Shown piece after piece: positions 44,064 through 52,784 of a stretch of 64,000 bases of DNA. Position 1 is the stretch's first letter; every line of letters begins with the position of its first letter. This stretch comes from Mesorhizobium sp. WSM2240. GTDB taxonomy: Bacteria > Pseudomonadota > Alphaproteobacteria > Rhizobiales > Rhizobiaceae. The notes beneath the pieces were generated by a model, which was not told where the DNA came from, did no database searches, and saw nothing but the letters and a program-made list of their open reading frames with translations. Both the position numbers and the translations under genes were made by a program. The stretch is taken from positions 2,232,001 through 2,296,000 of the forward strand of contig NZ_CP159253.1 of assembly GCF_040438645.1 (NCBI RefSeq), in the 5' to 3' direction.

Positions 44064-45479
44064 CTAGTTCTCGACAGCGTAACAGTCGATCTTCTTTCTC
44101 TTGAGCGCATCGCAGGCCTTCCAGGCCGCCGCCTTGGAGCCGAAACCGCCGAAGCGGGCGCGATGGTAGATGACACCGTCCTTGTCAAACGTGACGGTAT
44201 AGCCGGACGCATGGGCAAGGACCGCGGGCGCCACCTTGCTCGTCCTGGCCAGGGATGCGTTGGCTTCGGACTTGTTTGGCGACGACGCGACCTGGATCGC
44301 CCAGCCGGACGGCGCAACCGAAGCCGTCTCGACCGGATCGACGTCGCCGCCAAAACGGTCGGCCGAAGGTTGTGCATAGGCCTGCTCTACCGGGGCGGAT
44401 TCGAGAGTTTCAACAAAGACGGACTTTGGCGTGGGGGTAGGCACAACTTCTTCTTCGATGGCCGCAACCTCTGCTTCCTCCAAGGTTTCGGCGTCCGCCT
44501 CGGCCGCGATCACAACGTCTTCCTCGGGCCGGGCTTCCGGCGTCGGCGCATCGTTCTTGGGCAAGAAAACCTTCGCCAGAGCGCCGATAGGCGAACCCCC
44601 GGCGCTGGCGATAAGCGGCGCGCCTTTGCGCCTGGTCGATGCCTTGGGCATGTATTTCTCGATCAGTTCGGCCATGTGATTGTCGCGGGATGCGCCGCTG
44701 TTGCCGCCCATCACCACCGCGACTATGCGGCGATCGCCTTGCGAAACGGACGAAACCAGATTGAAGCCTGAGGCGCGGGTGTAGCCGGTCTTGATGCCGT
44801 CGACGCCCTTGACGCGGCCGAGAAGGCGATTGTGGTTGGCCATGCGATTCCGGCCATAGGTGAAGGAGCGCGTTGAGAAATAGGAGTAGTACTGCGGGTA
44901 GTGTTCCTTCAGTGCGATGCCGAGGGTCGCCAGGTCGCGCGCCGTCGAGAACTGCGCCGTATCGGGCAGGCCGTGAGCGTTGCGGAATACGGTGCTGGTC
45001 ATGCCAAGCTTGCGCGCCTTGGCCGTCATCATCTGCGCGAACTCTTTCTCCGAACCGCCGAGATATTCCGCGAGCGCCGTCGATGCATCGTTCGCCGACT
45101 TGGTCACGAGGGAATAGATCGCCGTTTCCACGGTGATGGATTTGCCGGCCTTGACCCCGAGCTTCGTAGGCGGTTCCGCAGCGGCATTACGGGAAATCGG
45201 GATCGAGGTGTTCTTGGTGATTTTGCCGGCGGCCATCGCCTCGAACACCAGATAGAGCGTCATCATTTTGGTCAACGACGCCGGATAGCGCCTCGAATCG
45301 GCGTTAGACGAAAACAGCGTCTTGCCGGTGTTGGCGTCGATGACGATCGCCGCGTATTTGGAATTCGCAGCAGACGGGCCGGTCGCGGCAAGCCCCAGCG
45401 CAATAGCCAGCAATCCAGCAATGGCGGATTTCAACGGAGAAGCGATGGAAAAGGCAATGGCCGCAAACGCCTGACGCAC
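44064..45479 (-). CDS. dacA: D-alanyl-D-alanine carboxypeptidase with SPOR domain
   Basis: A 471-residue exported penicillin-binding protein that trims the terminal D-Ala of peptidoglycan stem peptides. A signal peptide (about residues 1-38, ending SAANS) is followed by the PBP5/6-type catalytic domain. It has S68-L-T-K71, S128-A-N130 and K230-T-G232. A Glu/Pro-rich linker (about 300-370) leads to a C-terminal SPOR domain that binds denuded glycan at the septum. The start is GTG at 45479, with AAAGGG upstream. It is divergent from the phasin gene. Confidence 0.93.
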   Translation of the reverse strand: MRQAFAAIAFSIASPLKSAIAGLLAIALGLAATGPSAANSKYAAIVIDANTGKTLFSSNADSRRYPASLTKMMTLYLVFEAMAAGKITKNTSIPISRNAAAEPPTKLGVKAGKSITVETAIYSLVTKSANDASTALAEYLGGSEKEFAQMMTAKARKLGMTSTVFRNAHGLPDTAQFSTARDLATLGIALKEHYPQYYSYFSTRSFTYGRNRMANHNRLLGRVKGVDGIKTGYTRASGFNLVSSVSQGDRRIVAVVMGGNSGASRDNHMAELIEKYMPKASTRRKGAPLIASAGGSPIGALAKVFLPKNDAPTPEARPEEDVVIAAEADAETLEEAEVAAIEEEVVPTPTPKSVFVETLESAPVEQAYAQPSADRFGGDVDPVETASVAPSGWAIQVASSPNKSEANASLARTSKVAPAVLAHASGYTVTFDKDGVIYHRARFGGFGSKAAAWKACDALKRKKIDCYAVEN

Positions 45480-45650
45480 TGTTACACCCTTTGAATTTTA
45501 ATTGCACCGGAGGCGGCAAAGGCTCCTGCCTCGCTTCCGATGAACCTAAGGGCGACAGCGTTACCAATCCGTTTATGGTAACCAGGACGTTCATCCTTTT
45601 TGTCGGGATTGAGCCAATTTTGAAACAAATGCCGCGCGGCGCGGGCCAAA

Positions 45651-45710
45651 TTGACTCTTTTTGCGCTGCACAATAAATTGGGGTGCGTTGCACAGCGGGA
45701 CGTGTTGCGC
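45651..45710 (+). promoter_or_regulatory. Phasin promoter with TGC-rich repeats
   Basis: TTGACT (45651-45656) and TAAATT (45674-45679) are 17 bases apart. TGCACA occurs at 45667-45672 and 45689-45694, 22 bases apart, and further TTGCGC elements flank them at 45661 and near 45705. TGC-rich sites bind the repressor PhaR in front of phasin genes in Paracoccus, so a PhaR operator is a reasonable inference. Confidence 0.45.
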
Positions 45711-45736
45711 GCCAACTCACCCGAAGGGATGATCGA

Positions 45737-46066
45737 ATGACACAAACATTTGAAGACGCCGGCAATTACGGCAAGGAGTTCGTCGATACCGGGCTGAAGA
45801 GCTTCGCCGCGCTTTCAAAGAGCGCTCAGGCGATTGCGGTTGAATCCGCCGAATACGCAAAGAAGTCGTTCGAAGCCGGCAGCGCCGCGCTGGAAGCACT
45901 ACTGTCGGCAAAGTCGCTGGAAAATGCGTTCGAGATTCAGACCGACTACGCCAAGCAGTTCTATGAAGGCTTCCTTGCCGAGGCCACGACGCTCAGCGGC
46001 CTCTATGCCGACATGGCGAAGGACAGCTACCGGCCGTTCGAATCGATCGTGGCGAAGGCCCGCTAA
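45737..46066 (+). CDS. phaP: Phasin family protein
   Basis: A 109-residue amphipathic helical protein that coats polyhydroxyalkanoate granules. The central repeats FAALSKSAQAIAVESAEYAK and AAL(E)ALLSAKSLENAFEIQT, and the YAKQFYEGF stretch, are typical of the phasin_2 type. The ATG at 45737 is preceded by GAAGGGAT. It is monocistronic, with a promoter upstream and a terminator 44 bases downstream. The symbol is by family; several paralogues usually exist. Confidence 0.88.
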   Translation: MTQTFEDAGNYGKEFVDTGLKSFAALSKSAQAIAVESAEYAKKSFEAGSAALEALLSAKSLENAFEIQTDYAKQFYEGFLAEATTLSGLYADMAKDSYRPFESIVAKAR

Positions 46067-46109
46067 GCCAACCTGCAAACATATTCGGGCCCGGAAAGCC
46101 CACTGGGAG

Positions 46110-46140
46110 AACCCGGCTGCGCCGCGCGGCCGGGTTTTTT
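46110..46140 (+). terminator. Terminator of the phasin gene
   Basis: AACCCGGC (46110-46117) pairs with GCCGGGTT (46129-46136) around an 11-base loop, followed by a run of T. Confidence 0.8.
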
Positions 46141-46205
46141 CGTGACCTTTGCGTCCCTATATCGCGAATTCCTGAAAAACGACGATGCTCACGCGTTCGT
46201 CCATA

Positions 46206-46233
46206 TTGTCAGCAAAAAAGAAGGGCTTAAAAT
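46206..46233 (+). promoter_or_regulatory. Predicted sigma-70 promoter of clpS-clpA
   Basis: TTGTCA (46206-46211) and TAAAAT (46228-46233), each one mismatch from consensus, are 16 bases apart. The element is about 60 bases before the clpS start. Confidence 0.55.
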
Positions 46234-46293
46234 TGCGATGAGGCTACCTACATTCGACAGTCGGGTGAGGAACCCGCGAAAGGCAAGGCACTG

Positions 46294-46665
46294 GTGAAGA
46301 ACGGCGGGGATGCCACGACAAAATTTGTGGCGCACATGCAAAACGGCGAAGACGGGGGCAACAGCCCCGGTCGCGGTACGGCTGTCATCACGCGAACCAA
46401 GACCAGGACCAAGAAACCGAGCCTCTACCGCGTTCTGATCCTCAATGACGACTACACGCCGATGGAATTCGTCATCCACATTCTGGAGCGCTTTTTCCAG
46501 AAGGATCGTGAATCCGCCACCCGCATAATGCTCCATGTTCACAATCACGGAGTGGGCGAATGCGGGGTATATACATTTGAAGTGGCCGAGACCAAAGTGT
46601 CTCAGGTCATGGACTTCGCCCGTCAGAATCAACATCCGCTGCAATGCGTGATGGAGAAGAAATGA
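46294..46665 (+). CDS. clpS: ATP-dependent Clp protease adaptor ClpS
   Basis: A 123-residue adaptor that binds N-degron substrates and delivers them to ClpAP. The core is complete: [20 protein letters not shown] (substrate pocket, about residues 45-64), then [20 protein letters not shown] and [11 protein letters not shown]. The start is uncertain: the GTG at 46294 has an AAGGCAAGG-type site, and an ATG at 46336 would give a 109-residue protein. clpA follows eight bases later. Confidence 0.95.
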   Translation: MKNGGDATTKFVAHMQNGEDGGNSPGRGTAVITRTKTRTKKPSLYRVLILNDDYTPMEFVIHILERFFQKDRESATRIMLHVHNHGVGECGVYTFEVAETKVSQVMDFARQNQHPLQCVMEKK

Positions 46666-46673
46666 GGTTTTGA

Positions 46674-49136
46674 ATGCCGGCTTTCTCCCAAGGCCTTGAA
46701 AAGGCGCTGCATCAGGCGCTGACTTTCGCCAATGAGCGGCATCACGAATATGCCACGCTCGAACATCTCCTGCTCGCCCTGATCGATGACAGCGAGGCGG
46801 GCGCTGTCATGCGCGCGTGCAATGTCGATCTCGACGAACTCAAGCAGACCGTCCTCACCTATATCGACACTGAGCTCGACAACCTGGTCACAGGCTATGA
46901 CGAGGATTCCAAGCCGACCGCCGGCTTCCAGCGGGTCATTCAGCGCGCGGTAATCCACGTCCAGTCTTCTGGCCGCGACGAGGTTTCGGGCGCCAACGTG
47001 CTTGTGGCGATCTTCGCCGAGCGCGAAAGCCATGCTGCGTACTTCCTGCAAGAGCAGCAGATGACCCGCTACGACGCGGTCAACTACATCTCGCACGGCA
47101 TCGCCAAGCGGCCTGGGGCCAATGAAACCCGCACCCCGCGCGGCGCCGAAGAGGACCAGCAGAATTCGTCCGGCGGCGAGCCGGAGGAGAGCGGCGCCAA
47201 GAAGAAGCAGCAGCAGGACGCGCTGACCGCTTACTGCATCGATCTCAACAAGAAGGCGAAGTCGGGCAAGATCGATCCGCTGATCGGACGCGAAAGCGAG
47301 ATTAACCGCACGATCCAGATCCTTTGCCGCCGCTCCAAAAATAACCCGCTTTATGTGGGCGATCCGGGGGTGGGCAAGACCGCTATAGCCGAGGGGCTGG
47401 CCAAGCGCATCGTCGAGGGCGACGTGCCGACAGTTCTCGCCAACGCTACGATCTTCGCGCTCGATATGGGCACGCTGCTCGCCGGCACGCGCTACCGCGG
47501 CGATTTCGAGGAGCGCCTGAAGCAGGTCGTCAAGGAACTTGAGGACTATCCCGGCGCGGTTCTGTTCATCGACGAGATCCACACTGTGATCGGCGCCGGG
47601 GCCACCTCCGGCGGCGCCATGGATGCGTCGAACCTGCTGAAGCCGGCGCTGTCTTCCGGCGCGATACGCTGCATCGGCTCGACCACCTACAAGGAATTTC
47701 GTCAGTTCTTCGAGAAGGACCGCGCACTCGTGCGGCGCTTCCAGAAGATCGACGTGAACGAACCGTCGGTGGAGGACACGATCGCTATCATGAAGGGCCT
47801 GAAGCCCTACTATGAGAACTTCCACAAGGTGAAATTCACCAACGACGCCATCAAGGCGGCGGTGGAACTGTCCGCGCGCTACATCAGTGACCGCAAGCTG
47901 CCCGACAAGGCGATCGATGTGATCGATGAGACCGGGGCCAGCCAGATGCTGGTACCCGAAGCCCGGCGCAAGAAGACGATCAGCGTTAAGGAAATCGAGG
48001 CAACCATCGCCACCATGGCGCGCATCCCGCCGAAGACGGTTTCGGCCGACGACGAGCAGGTGCTGGCCGGTCTCGATACCGAATTGCGCCGTGTCGTCTA
48101 CGGCCAGGATACCGCCATCTCGGCGCTCACTTCGGCGATCAAGCTGGCGCGGGCAGGCCTGCGTGAGCCCGAGAAGCCCATTGGCTCATATCTGTTCTCG
48201 GGCCCGACCGGCGTCGGCAAGACCGAAGTGGCAAAGCAACTTGCCGCCTCGCTAGGCGTCGAATTGCTGCGCTTCGACATGTCGGAATATATGGAGCGCC
48301 ATACCGTCTCGCGGCTGATCGGCGCGCCTCCGGGCTATGTCGGATTCGACCAGGGCGGCCTGCTGACCGATGGTGTCGACCAGCATCCGCATTGCGTGCT
48401 GCTGCTCGACGAGGTCGAGAAAGCGCATCCGGACCTGTTCAACATCCTGCTGCAGGTCATGGACCACGGCAAGCTGACCGACCACAACGGTAAATCGATC
48501 GACTTCCGCAACGTCATCCTGATCATGACGACGAATGCGGGCGCATCCGACATGGCCAGGGCCGCAATCGGTTTCGGCTCGTCCAAGCGCGAAGGCGACG
48601 ACATGGAGGCAATCAACCGGCTGTTCTCGCCGGAATTCCGCAACCGTCTTGATGCGATCATCCCGTTCGGTTCGCTGCCGATCCCGGTCGTGCATCAGGT
48701 GGTGCAGAAGTTCGTGATGCAGTTGGAGGCCCAGCTTTCAGAGCGCGGCGTCACTTTCGATCTGTCGCCGGAGGCCATCTCCTGGCTTGCCGACAAAGGC
48801 TATGACGAGCGCATGGGTGCTCGGCCGCTCGGCCGAGTCATCCAGGAGCACATCAAGAAGCCGCTCGCTGAGGAAGTTCTGTTCGGCAAGCTGAAGAAGG
48901 GCGGCACAGTGCGCGTAACGGTCGAGACCAAGGAAACCGGTGAGACCGGCCTGAAGCTCGAATCGCTCGCCGATGAGCTTCCGGTCAAGCCGAAGAAGGA
49001 AGAGCCGAAGAAGGTCCCGGCACGGAAACCTGTCAAGAAGGCTGCCAAGCCGGCGACGCAGAAGTCACGGCCGGCCGCCAACGGCAAGGATGGCGGCAAA
49101 CGCAGCCTGGTGCCACAACTGCCCAGAAAGGGCTGA
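46674..49136 (+). CDS. clpA: ATP-dependent Clp protease ATPase subunit ClpA
   Basis: An 820-residue AAA+ unfoldase that feeds proteins to ClpP. The N domain covers about residues 1-145. The first AAA+ module has Walker A GDPGVGKT (229-236), and the second has GPTGVGKTE (about 507-515) with sensor and arginine motifs in NRLDAIIPF. After the D2 module there is a Lys/Pro/Ala-rich tail of about 55 residues, absent from the 758-residue E. coli protein. A long hairpin terminator follows. Operon with clpS. Confidence 0.97.
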   Translation: MPAFSQGLEKALHQALTFANERHHEYATLEHLLLALIDDSEAGAVMRACNVDLDELKQTVLTYIDTELDNLVTGYDEDSKPTAGFQRVIQRAVIHVQSSGRDEVSGANVLVAIFAERESHAAYFLQEQQMTRYDAVNYISHGIAKRPGANETRTPRGAEEDQQNSSGGEPEESGAKKKQQQDALTAYCIDLNKKAKSGKIDPLIGRESEINRTIQILCRRSKNNPLYVGDPGVGKTAIAEGLAKRIVEGDVPTVLANATIFALDMGTLLAGTRYRGDFEERLKQVVKELEDYPGAVLFIDEIHTVIGAGATSGGAMDASNLLKPALSSGAIRCIGSTTYKEFRQFFEKDRALVRRFQKIDVNEPSVEDTIAIMKGLKPYYENFHKVKFTNDAIKAAVELSARYISDRKLPDKAIDVIDETGASQMLVPEARRKKTISVKEIEATIATMARIPPKTVSADDEQVLAGLDTELRRVVYGQDTAISALTSAIKLARAGLREPEKPIGSYLFSGPTGVGKTEVAKQLAASLGVELLRFDMSEYMERHTVSRLIGAPPGYVGFDQGGLLTDGVDQHPHCVLLLDEVEKAHPDLFNILLQVMDHGKLTDHNGKSIDFRNVILIMTTNAGASDMARAAIGFGSSKREGDDMEAINRLFSPEFRNRLDAIIPFGSLPIPVVHQVVQKFVMQLEAQLSERGVTFDLSPEAISWLADKGYDERMGARPLGRVIQEHIKKPLAEEVLFGKLKKGGTVRVTVETKETGETGLKLESLADELPVKPKKEEPKKVPARKPVKKAAKPATQKSRPAANGKDGGKRSLVPQLPRKG

Positions 49137-49155
49137 GTGGTTCGGCCAAAGCCAT

Positions 49156-49190
49156 AATCTCCTCCCCGAGTGCCGGGGAGGAGATTTTCG
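49156..49190. terminator. Bidirectional-type terminator between clpA and the Lrp gene
   Basis: AATCTCCTCCCCG (49156-49168) pairs perfectly over 13 bp with CGGGGAGGAGATT (49174-49186) around AGTGC, followed by TTCG. It lies 19 bases after clpA and 10 bases before the end of the convergent Lrp-type gene, so it may serve both. Confidence 0.8.
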
Positions 49191-49200
49191 TTTGAAGAAG

Positions 49201-49677
49201 CTATGCCTCGCCGATCCCGATCGGCGGCAGCCGCCGCTCCACCGGCGAAGACTGGATAATCGACGTGTTGGTCATGGCGTAGGGGATGATCTGGTCGATC
49301 AGCCGCTCCAGGTCGGCCACCGACCGGAGATGGGCCCGGGCGATGAAGCAATCCTCGCCCGTTACTCGGTCGCATTCGACGATTTCCGGCAGCGCGCGCA
49401 AGATCTCGGCGACTCTTTGAAGCTGGCCAGGGATAGGCCGGATGCGAAGCCACGCGGCGAGCGGCAGCCCGAGAGCCGCTGCGTTGATCTTAGCCGAATA
49501 GCCTTCGATCACACCGTTCTCCTCAAGACGCTTCACCCGTTCGGAAACACTGGGCGCTGACAAGCCGACAAGCCGGGAAAGCTCGGCCGTGCTCGTTCGC
49601 GCATCCCTGGCGAGCGCTCGCAGGATTTTCGCATCGACCGGGTCGATATCGCCATTTTCATATCGAAGGCGTTTCAT
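49201..49677 (-). CDS. Lrp/AsnC family transcriptional regulator
   Basis: A 158-residue feast/famine regulator. An N-terminal helix-turn-helix (about residues 10-62: DPVDAKILRALARDARTS, then LVGLSAPSVSERVKRLEE) is followed by a RAM ligand domain (about 70-150) that binds amino acids. It is divergent from an RhtA-type exporter. A perfect palindrome in the gap suggests that it controls that gene and itself, probably in response to an amino acid. Confidence 0.93.
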   Translation of the reverse strand: MKRLRYENGDIDPVDAKILRALARDARTSTAELSRLVGLSAPSVSERVKRLEENGVIEGYSAKINAAALGLPLAAWLRIRPIPGQLQRVAEILRALPEIVECDRVTGEDCFIARAHLRSVADLERLIDQIIPYAMTNTSIIQSSPVERRLPPIGIGEA

Positions 49678-49717
49678 TGAATTTTACCGATGATGTAGCC
49701 GCACCTGCCTGACAATA

Positions 49718-49731
49718 GCCTAATCTTAGGC
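49718..49731. promoter_or_regulatory. Candidate Lrp operator palindrome
   Basis: GCCTAA-TC-TTAGGC is an exact palindrome in the middle of the 105-base gap between the divergent regulator and exporter genes. A second inverted repeat, ATGACG (49760-49765) and CGTCAT (49777-49782), abuts the exporter's ATG. Confidence 0.55.
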
Positions 49732-49782
49732 ATATAGAATACCGTAAATGCCTCTCATAATGACGGTTGAGGAAATCGTCAT

Positions 49783-50718
49783 ATGCCCACGTCCAATCCC
49801 ACTCTCGACAGGGCCGCGCAAATCGTGCCGCCACACGCCTGGTTCTGCGTCAGCGCGATATTCCACTATCTCGGCCCGTCCTTCGCCGTGCTTCTATTTC
49901 CAGCCATCGGCGTGCTCGGCGTCGCGTGGATGCGGATCGCCTCTGCCGCGTTGATCTTTGCGCCCTTCACAAAGCCGTGGCGGACGATCGCGGAGGCGGA
50001 TGCCAGGACCCGCCTGCTGCTGGTCGGTTTGGGCGCCAGTCTCGCGATCATGAACGTCGCGTTCTACCTCGCGCTCGAGCGCCTGCCGATGAGCCTGGTC
50101 GCGGCCATGGAATTCGTCGGCACGATCGGCGTCGCGCTCTACGGATTGAGGACCGGCCGCAATTTCGCAGCACTCGTACTCGCCGTTGCCGGCGTCTTCG
50201 TCCTGATCGATGTGAGGTGGTCCGCCGACATGATCGGGCTCGGCTGGGCGGCGCTCAACGGCGGGTTGTTTGTGGCCTATATCGTACTTGGCCACAAGGC
50301 AGCCGAAGGCGGCGCCAGTGGCGGCGTCGAGCGCTTGGGGGCCGCAATGGCGATTGCCTTCATTTTCGTTATGCCGATCGGCTTGGCGGAGGCGGTCAAG
50401 GCGTTTGGCTCGGCAAATCTCGTTCTTGCCGGCATAGGGGTCGGCCTGTGCTCGTCGGTCATCCCTTATATTTCCGATCAGCTCGCAATGTCGCGGCTGC
50501 CACGCGCGAGCTTTGCCCTGATGCTGGCGCTTCTGCCGGCGACTGCCGCGATCATCGCAGCGCTCGTACTCGCCCAAATCCCGACCGGCCGCGATGTTTT
50601 GGGCATCGCTCTGGTCATGCTGGGGGTTGCCGCGCACAAGCCTGCGCCGTCCGGGACAGGATCGGAATCGAGGCCGGCCCTCCGTCCTGGCCCACGGGAA
50701 CAGATTGAACTGCCCTGA
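49783..50718 (+). CDS. EamA/RhtA-type amino acid exporter
   Basis: A 311-residue inner-membrane transporter of the drug/metabolite superfamily with ten helices in two EamA repeats. MNVAFYLALERLPMSLVAAM (about residues 88-107) and the second-repeat SRLPRASFALMLALLPATAA are the conserved blocks shared with RhtA, which exports threonine and homoserine. GAGGAAA precedes the ATG. The C-terminal tail is polar and longer than usual. Control by the divergent Lrp-type regulator fits amino acid export. Confidence 0.88.
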   Translation: MPTSNPTLDRAAQIVPPHAWFCVSAIFHYLGPSFAVLLFPAIGVLGVAWMRIASAALIFAPFTKPWRTIAEADARTRLLLVGLGASLAIMNVAFYLALERLPMSLVAAMEFVGTIGVALYGLRTGRNFAALVLAVAGVFVLIDVRWSADMIGLGWAALNGGLFVAYIVLGHKAAEGGASGGVERLGAAMAIAFIFVMPIGLAEAVKAFGSANLVLAGIGVGLCSSVIPYISDQLAMSRLPRASFALMLALLPATAAIIAALVLAQIPTGRDVLGIALVMLGVAAHKPAPSGTGSESRPALRPGPREQIELP

Positions 50719-50745
50719 TTTTCACATCGCCTCGATGAGGAGCTT

Positions 50746-51510
50746 ATGTTATCCGGCAAGCCGATGCCTGATGACGCAACTCCCCGCGCGCCGACAGTCA
50801 CCGACCGCCGCCACTGGTATCTGCGTGGCGTCCGGGCGGCGGTGTCCGTTCCAGGACTGATCCTCGCCAGCGCCTTTGTCGGCTTCGCCGGCCTCGCCAA
50901 GGAAGCCGGATTGACGCTCGCCGAGACCGTATTCATGACCGGCGTGGTATGGGCGCTGCCCGGAAAGGTCGTTCTGATCGGCGCGATCCTGTCAGGCGCC
51001 TCGCTGCCGGCGGCGACCTTCGCGGTCGCGCTTTCATCGGTCCGGCTGATGCCAATGGTGGTGGCGTTGGTGCCCGAACTCCGCGGCGGGCGCACGCCGA
51101 ATTGGGTACTCTACGTGCTTTCCCATTTTGTCGCCGTCACCTCCTGGGTTGTCGCCATGGAGCGCATCGGTGGTATCCCGCGCGCCATGCGCACGACCTG
51201 GTATGCCGGCATCGGATCGACGCTTGTGCTGGGCAATATGGGTGTCGTGGCCGTCGTCTTCCTTGTTGCCGACAGGCTGCCGCCAGCGGTTTCGGCAGCG
51301 CTTTTTCTCCTGACCCCGATGTACTTCCTGACCTCGCTCTGGGGCTCGGCGCGCGAACGGGCAGGGCATGTCGCGATGGTGCTTGGGCTGGGCCTCGGGC
51401 CGCTCTTCCATGTGGTTGTGCCGCAATACGATCTGCTCGCGGCCGGCCTTATTGGTGGTACCACGGCTTACGCCTTCCATCGGCTATCGCGACGGAGGCG
51501 CGCCTCATGA
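50746..51510 (+). CDS. azlC: AzlC family branched-chain amino acid permease subunit
   Basis: A 254-residue membrane protein with about six to eight helices, the large subunit of the AzlCD-type branched-chain amino acid exporter. AVSVPGLILASAFVGFAGLA (about residues 34-53) and LSSVRLMPMVVALVPELRG are family hallmarks. AGGAG lies just before the ATG. It begins 27 bases after the RhtA-type gene and overlaps azlD by four bases, so the three exporter genes are likely co-transcribed. Confidence 0.9.
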   Translation: MLSGKPMPDDATPRAPTVTDRRHWYLRGVRAAVSVPGLILASAFVGFAGLAKEAGLTLAETVFMTGVVWALPGKVVLIGAILSGASLPAATFAVALSSVRLMPMVVALVPELRGGRTPNWVLYVLSHFVAVTSWVVAMERIGGIPRAMRTTWYAGIGSTLVLGNMGVVAVVFLVADRLPPAVSAALFLLTPMYFLTSLWGSARERAGHVAMVLGLGLGPLFHVVVPQYDLLAAGLIGGTTAYAFHRLSRRRRAS

Positions 51511-51857
51511 CATTCACCTCGTTGGACGCTTGGTGGTGGCCGTTCCTGTTCATCCTCGTCGCAGGCTGGCTCGCCACCGATTCCTGGCGTTTTCTCGGCG
51601 TCTATTTCGGCGGCCGCATTGCCGAGGATTCGGATCTGCTGGTGCTGGTCCGGGCGGTAGCGACGGCGCTGGTCGCCGCCGTCATCGGCAACCTCATCAT
51701 CTTCCCCAGCGGCGCGCTGGCAGCAACGCCGCTCGGCCTGCGCATGGGTGCGGCGGCTCTTGGTTTCGCCGCCTACTTTTTCTTGGGCAAGCGCGTTCTG
51801 GTCGGCATCATCGTTGCCGAGGCGGTCCTTGCCGCGGGCTTATTCTACCATGGCTAG
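51507..51857 (+). CDS. azlD: AzlD family small subunit
   Basis: A 116-residue membrane protein with about four helices, the small partner of AzlC. It shows the AzlD-type opening hydrophobic helix (WWPFLFILVAGWLATDSWRF), a central VRAVATALVAAVIGNLI and a C-terminal helix. The ATG overlaps the azlC stop (ATGA), giving coupled translation. It follows azlC directly and precedes an ACT-domain gene by 14 bases. Confidence 0.85.
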   Translation: MTFTSLDAWWWPFLFILVAGWLATDSWRFLGVYFGGRIAEDSDLLVLVRAVATALVAAVIGNLIIFPSGALAATPLGLRMGAAALGFAAYFFLGKRVLVGIIVAEAVLAAGLFYHG

Positions 51858-51871
51858 TTGAGATAGAGCGG

Positions 51872-52294
51872 ATGACCGGCGTCAACGACCTGCAACAGCT
51901 TCTGGCCGGCATGGAGCCGGAACTGCACGACGGCGAATTCGTCTTCTGCACCGTCGCCAATGGGAATATCGCAGACCTCGCTCGTCTCGATCCGCTTGGG
52001 ATGTTTCGCGAGGCTGAAGGCCTGACGCTGATCCTACGCCGCGAGATCGCCGAGCAAGAAAGGCTCGCCGGTGCCGCGCCGATGCGCATGATCACGCTTG
52101 CCGTGCATTCGAGCCTGGAGGCGGTTGGCCTGACCGCCGCCTTCTCGGCCCGGTTGGCGCGGGAGGGGATTGCCGCCAATGTGGTAGCCGCATTCCATCA
52201 CGACCACATCTTCGTGCCGGCTGCCGACGCCGCGAAGGCTCTTGCGGCGCTGAAGGCCCTACAGAGTGAAAGTGCGGAAAACGTCCGCAAATAA
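51872..52294 (+). CDS. ACT-domain protein
   Basis: A 140-residue cytosolic protein with two ACT-like halves. The first includes LHDGEFVFCTVANG, and the second MRMITLAVHSSLEAVGLTAAF followed by NVVAAFHHDHIFVPAADA. Such proteins (DUF2241/CASTOR-like) probably sense amino acids. Lying 14 bases after azlD, it may report amino acid level to the exporter operon; that link is inference. It is convergent with the HIT gene. Confidence 0.85.
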   Translation: MTGVNDLQQLLAGMEPELHDGEFVFCTVANGNIADLARLDPLGMFREAEGLTLILRREIAEQERLAGAAPMRMITLAVHSSLEAVGLTAAFSARLAREGIAANVVAAFHHDHIFVPAADAAKALAALKALQSESAENVRK

Positions 52295-52301
52295 TCGTCG
52301 G

Positions 52302-52730
52302 CTATGCCGCTCCCAGCGCCGCTTTGATCTTTTCGGCATTCGCCGCAAGCACTTCCGGCTTCTCCATCGGCCCGCCGGGCTGTCCGAGCATCACGCCTTC
52401 GAAGCGCGGAATGACGTGGACGTGCAGGTGAAACACCACCTGTCCCCCGGCCGGTTCGTTGAATTGCTGAATGGTTACGCCGTCGGCCGAAAACGCTTTC
52501 ACAACCGCGCGAGCCAGTTTCTGGGTCGTGCGCATCACAGCAGCAAGGCTGTCCGGATCGACGTCGAGGATGTTGCGCGACGGCTTTTTCGGGAGCACCA
52601 GGCAGTGGCCGTCGCCGCGCGGCATGATGTCCATCATCGCGAATGTATCAGCGTCCTCGTAGAGCTTATGGGCCGGGAGGTCGCCGCGCAGGATTTTTGC
52701 GAAGATGTTGTTGTTGTCATAAGTCGCCAT
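52302..52730 (-). CDS. HIT family hydrolase
   Basis: A 142-residue histidine-triad nucleotide hydrolase of the HinT/Fhit branch. The catalytic triad motif is HLHVHVIP (about residues 101-108). IFAKILRGDLPAHKLYEDAD and PRGDGHCLVLPKKPSRNI are also typical. It likely hydrolyses phosphoramidates or adenylated compounds. It stands alone on the minus strand, 54 bases from the DUF482 gene on its 5' side. Confidence 0.93.
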   Translation of the reverse strand: MATYDNNNIFAKILRGDLPAHKLYEDADTFAMMDIMPRGDGHCLVLPKKPSRNILDVDPDSLAAVMRTTQKLARAVVKAFSADGVTIQQFNEPAGGQVVFHLHVHVIPRFEGVMLGQPGGPMEKPEVLAANAEKIKAALGAA

Positions 52731-52784
52731 TTGTACCTCGCCGTCTGTCGGTTCCCGCCATATTTGCCGCTGACCGGAATTGAT

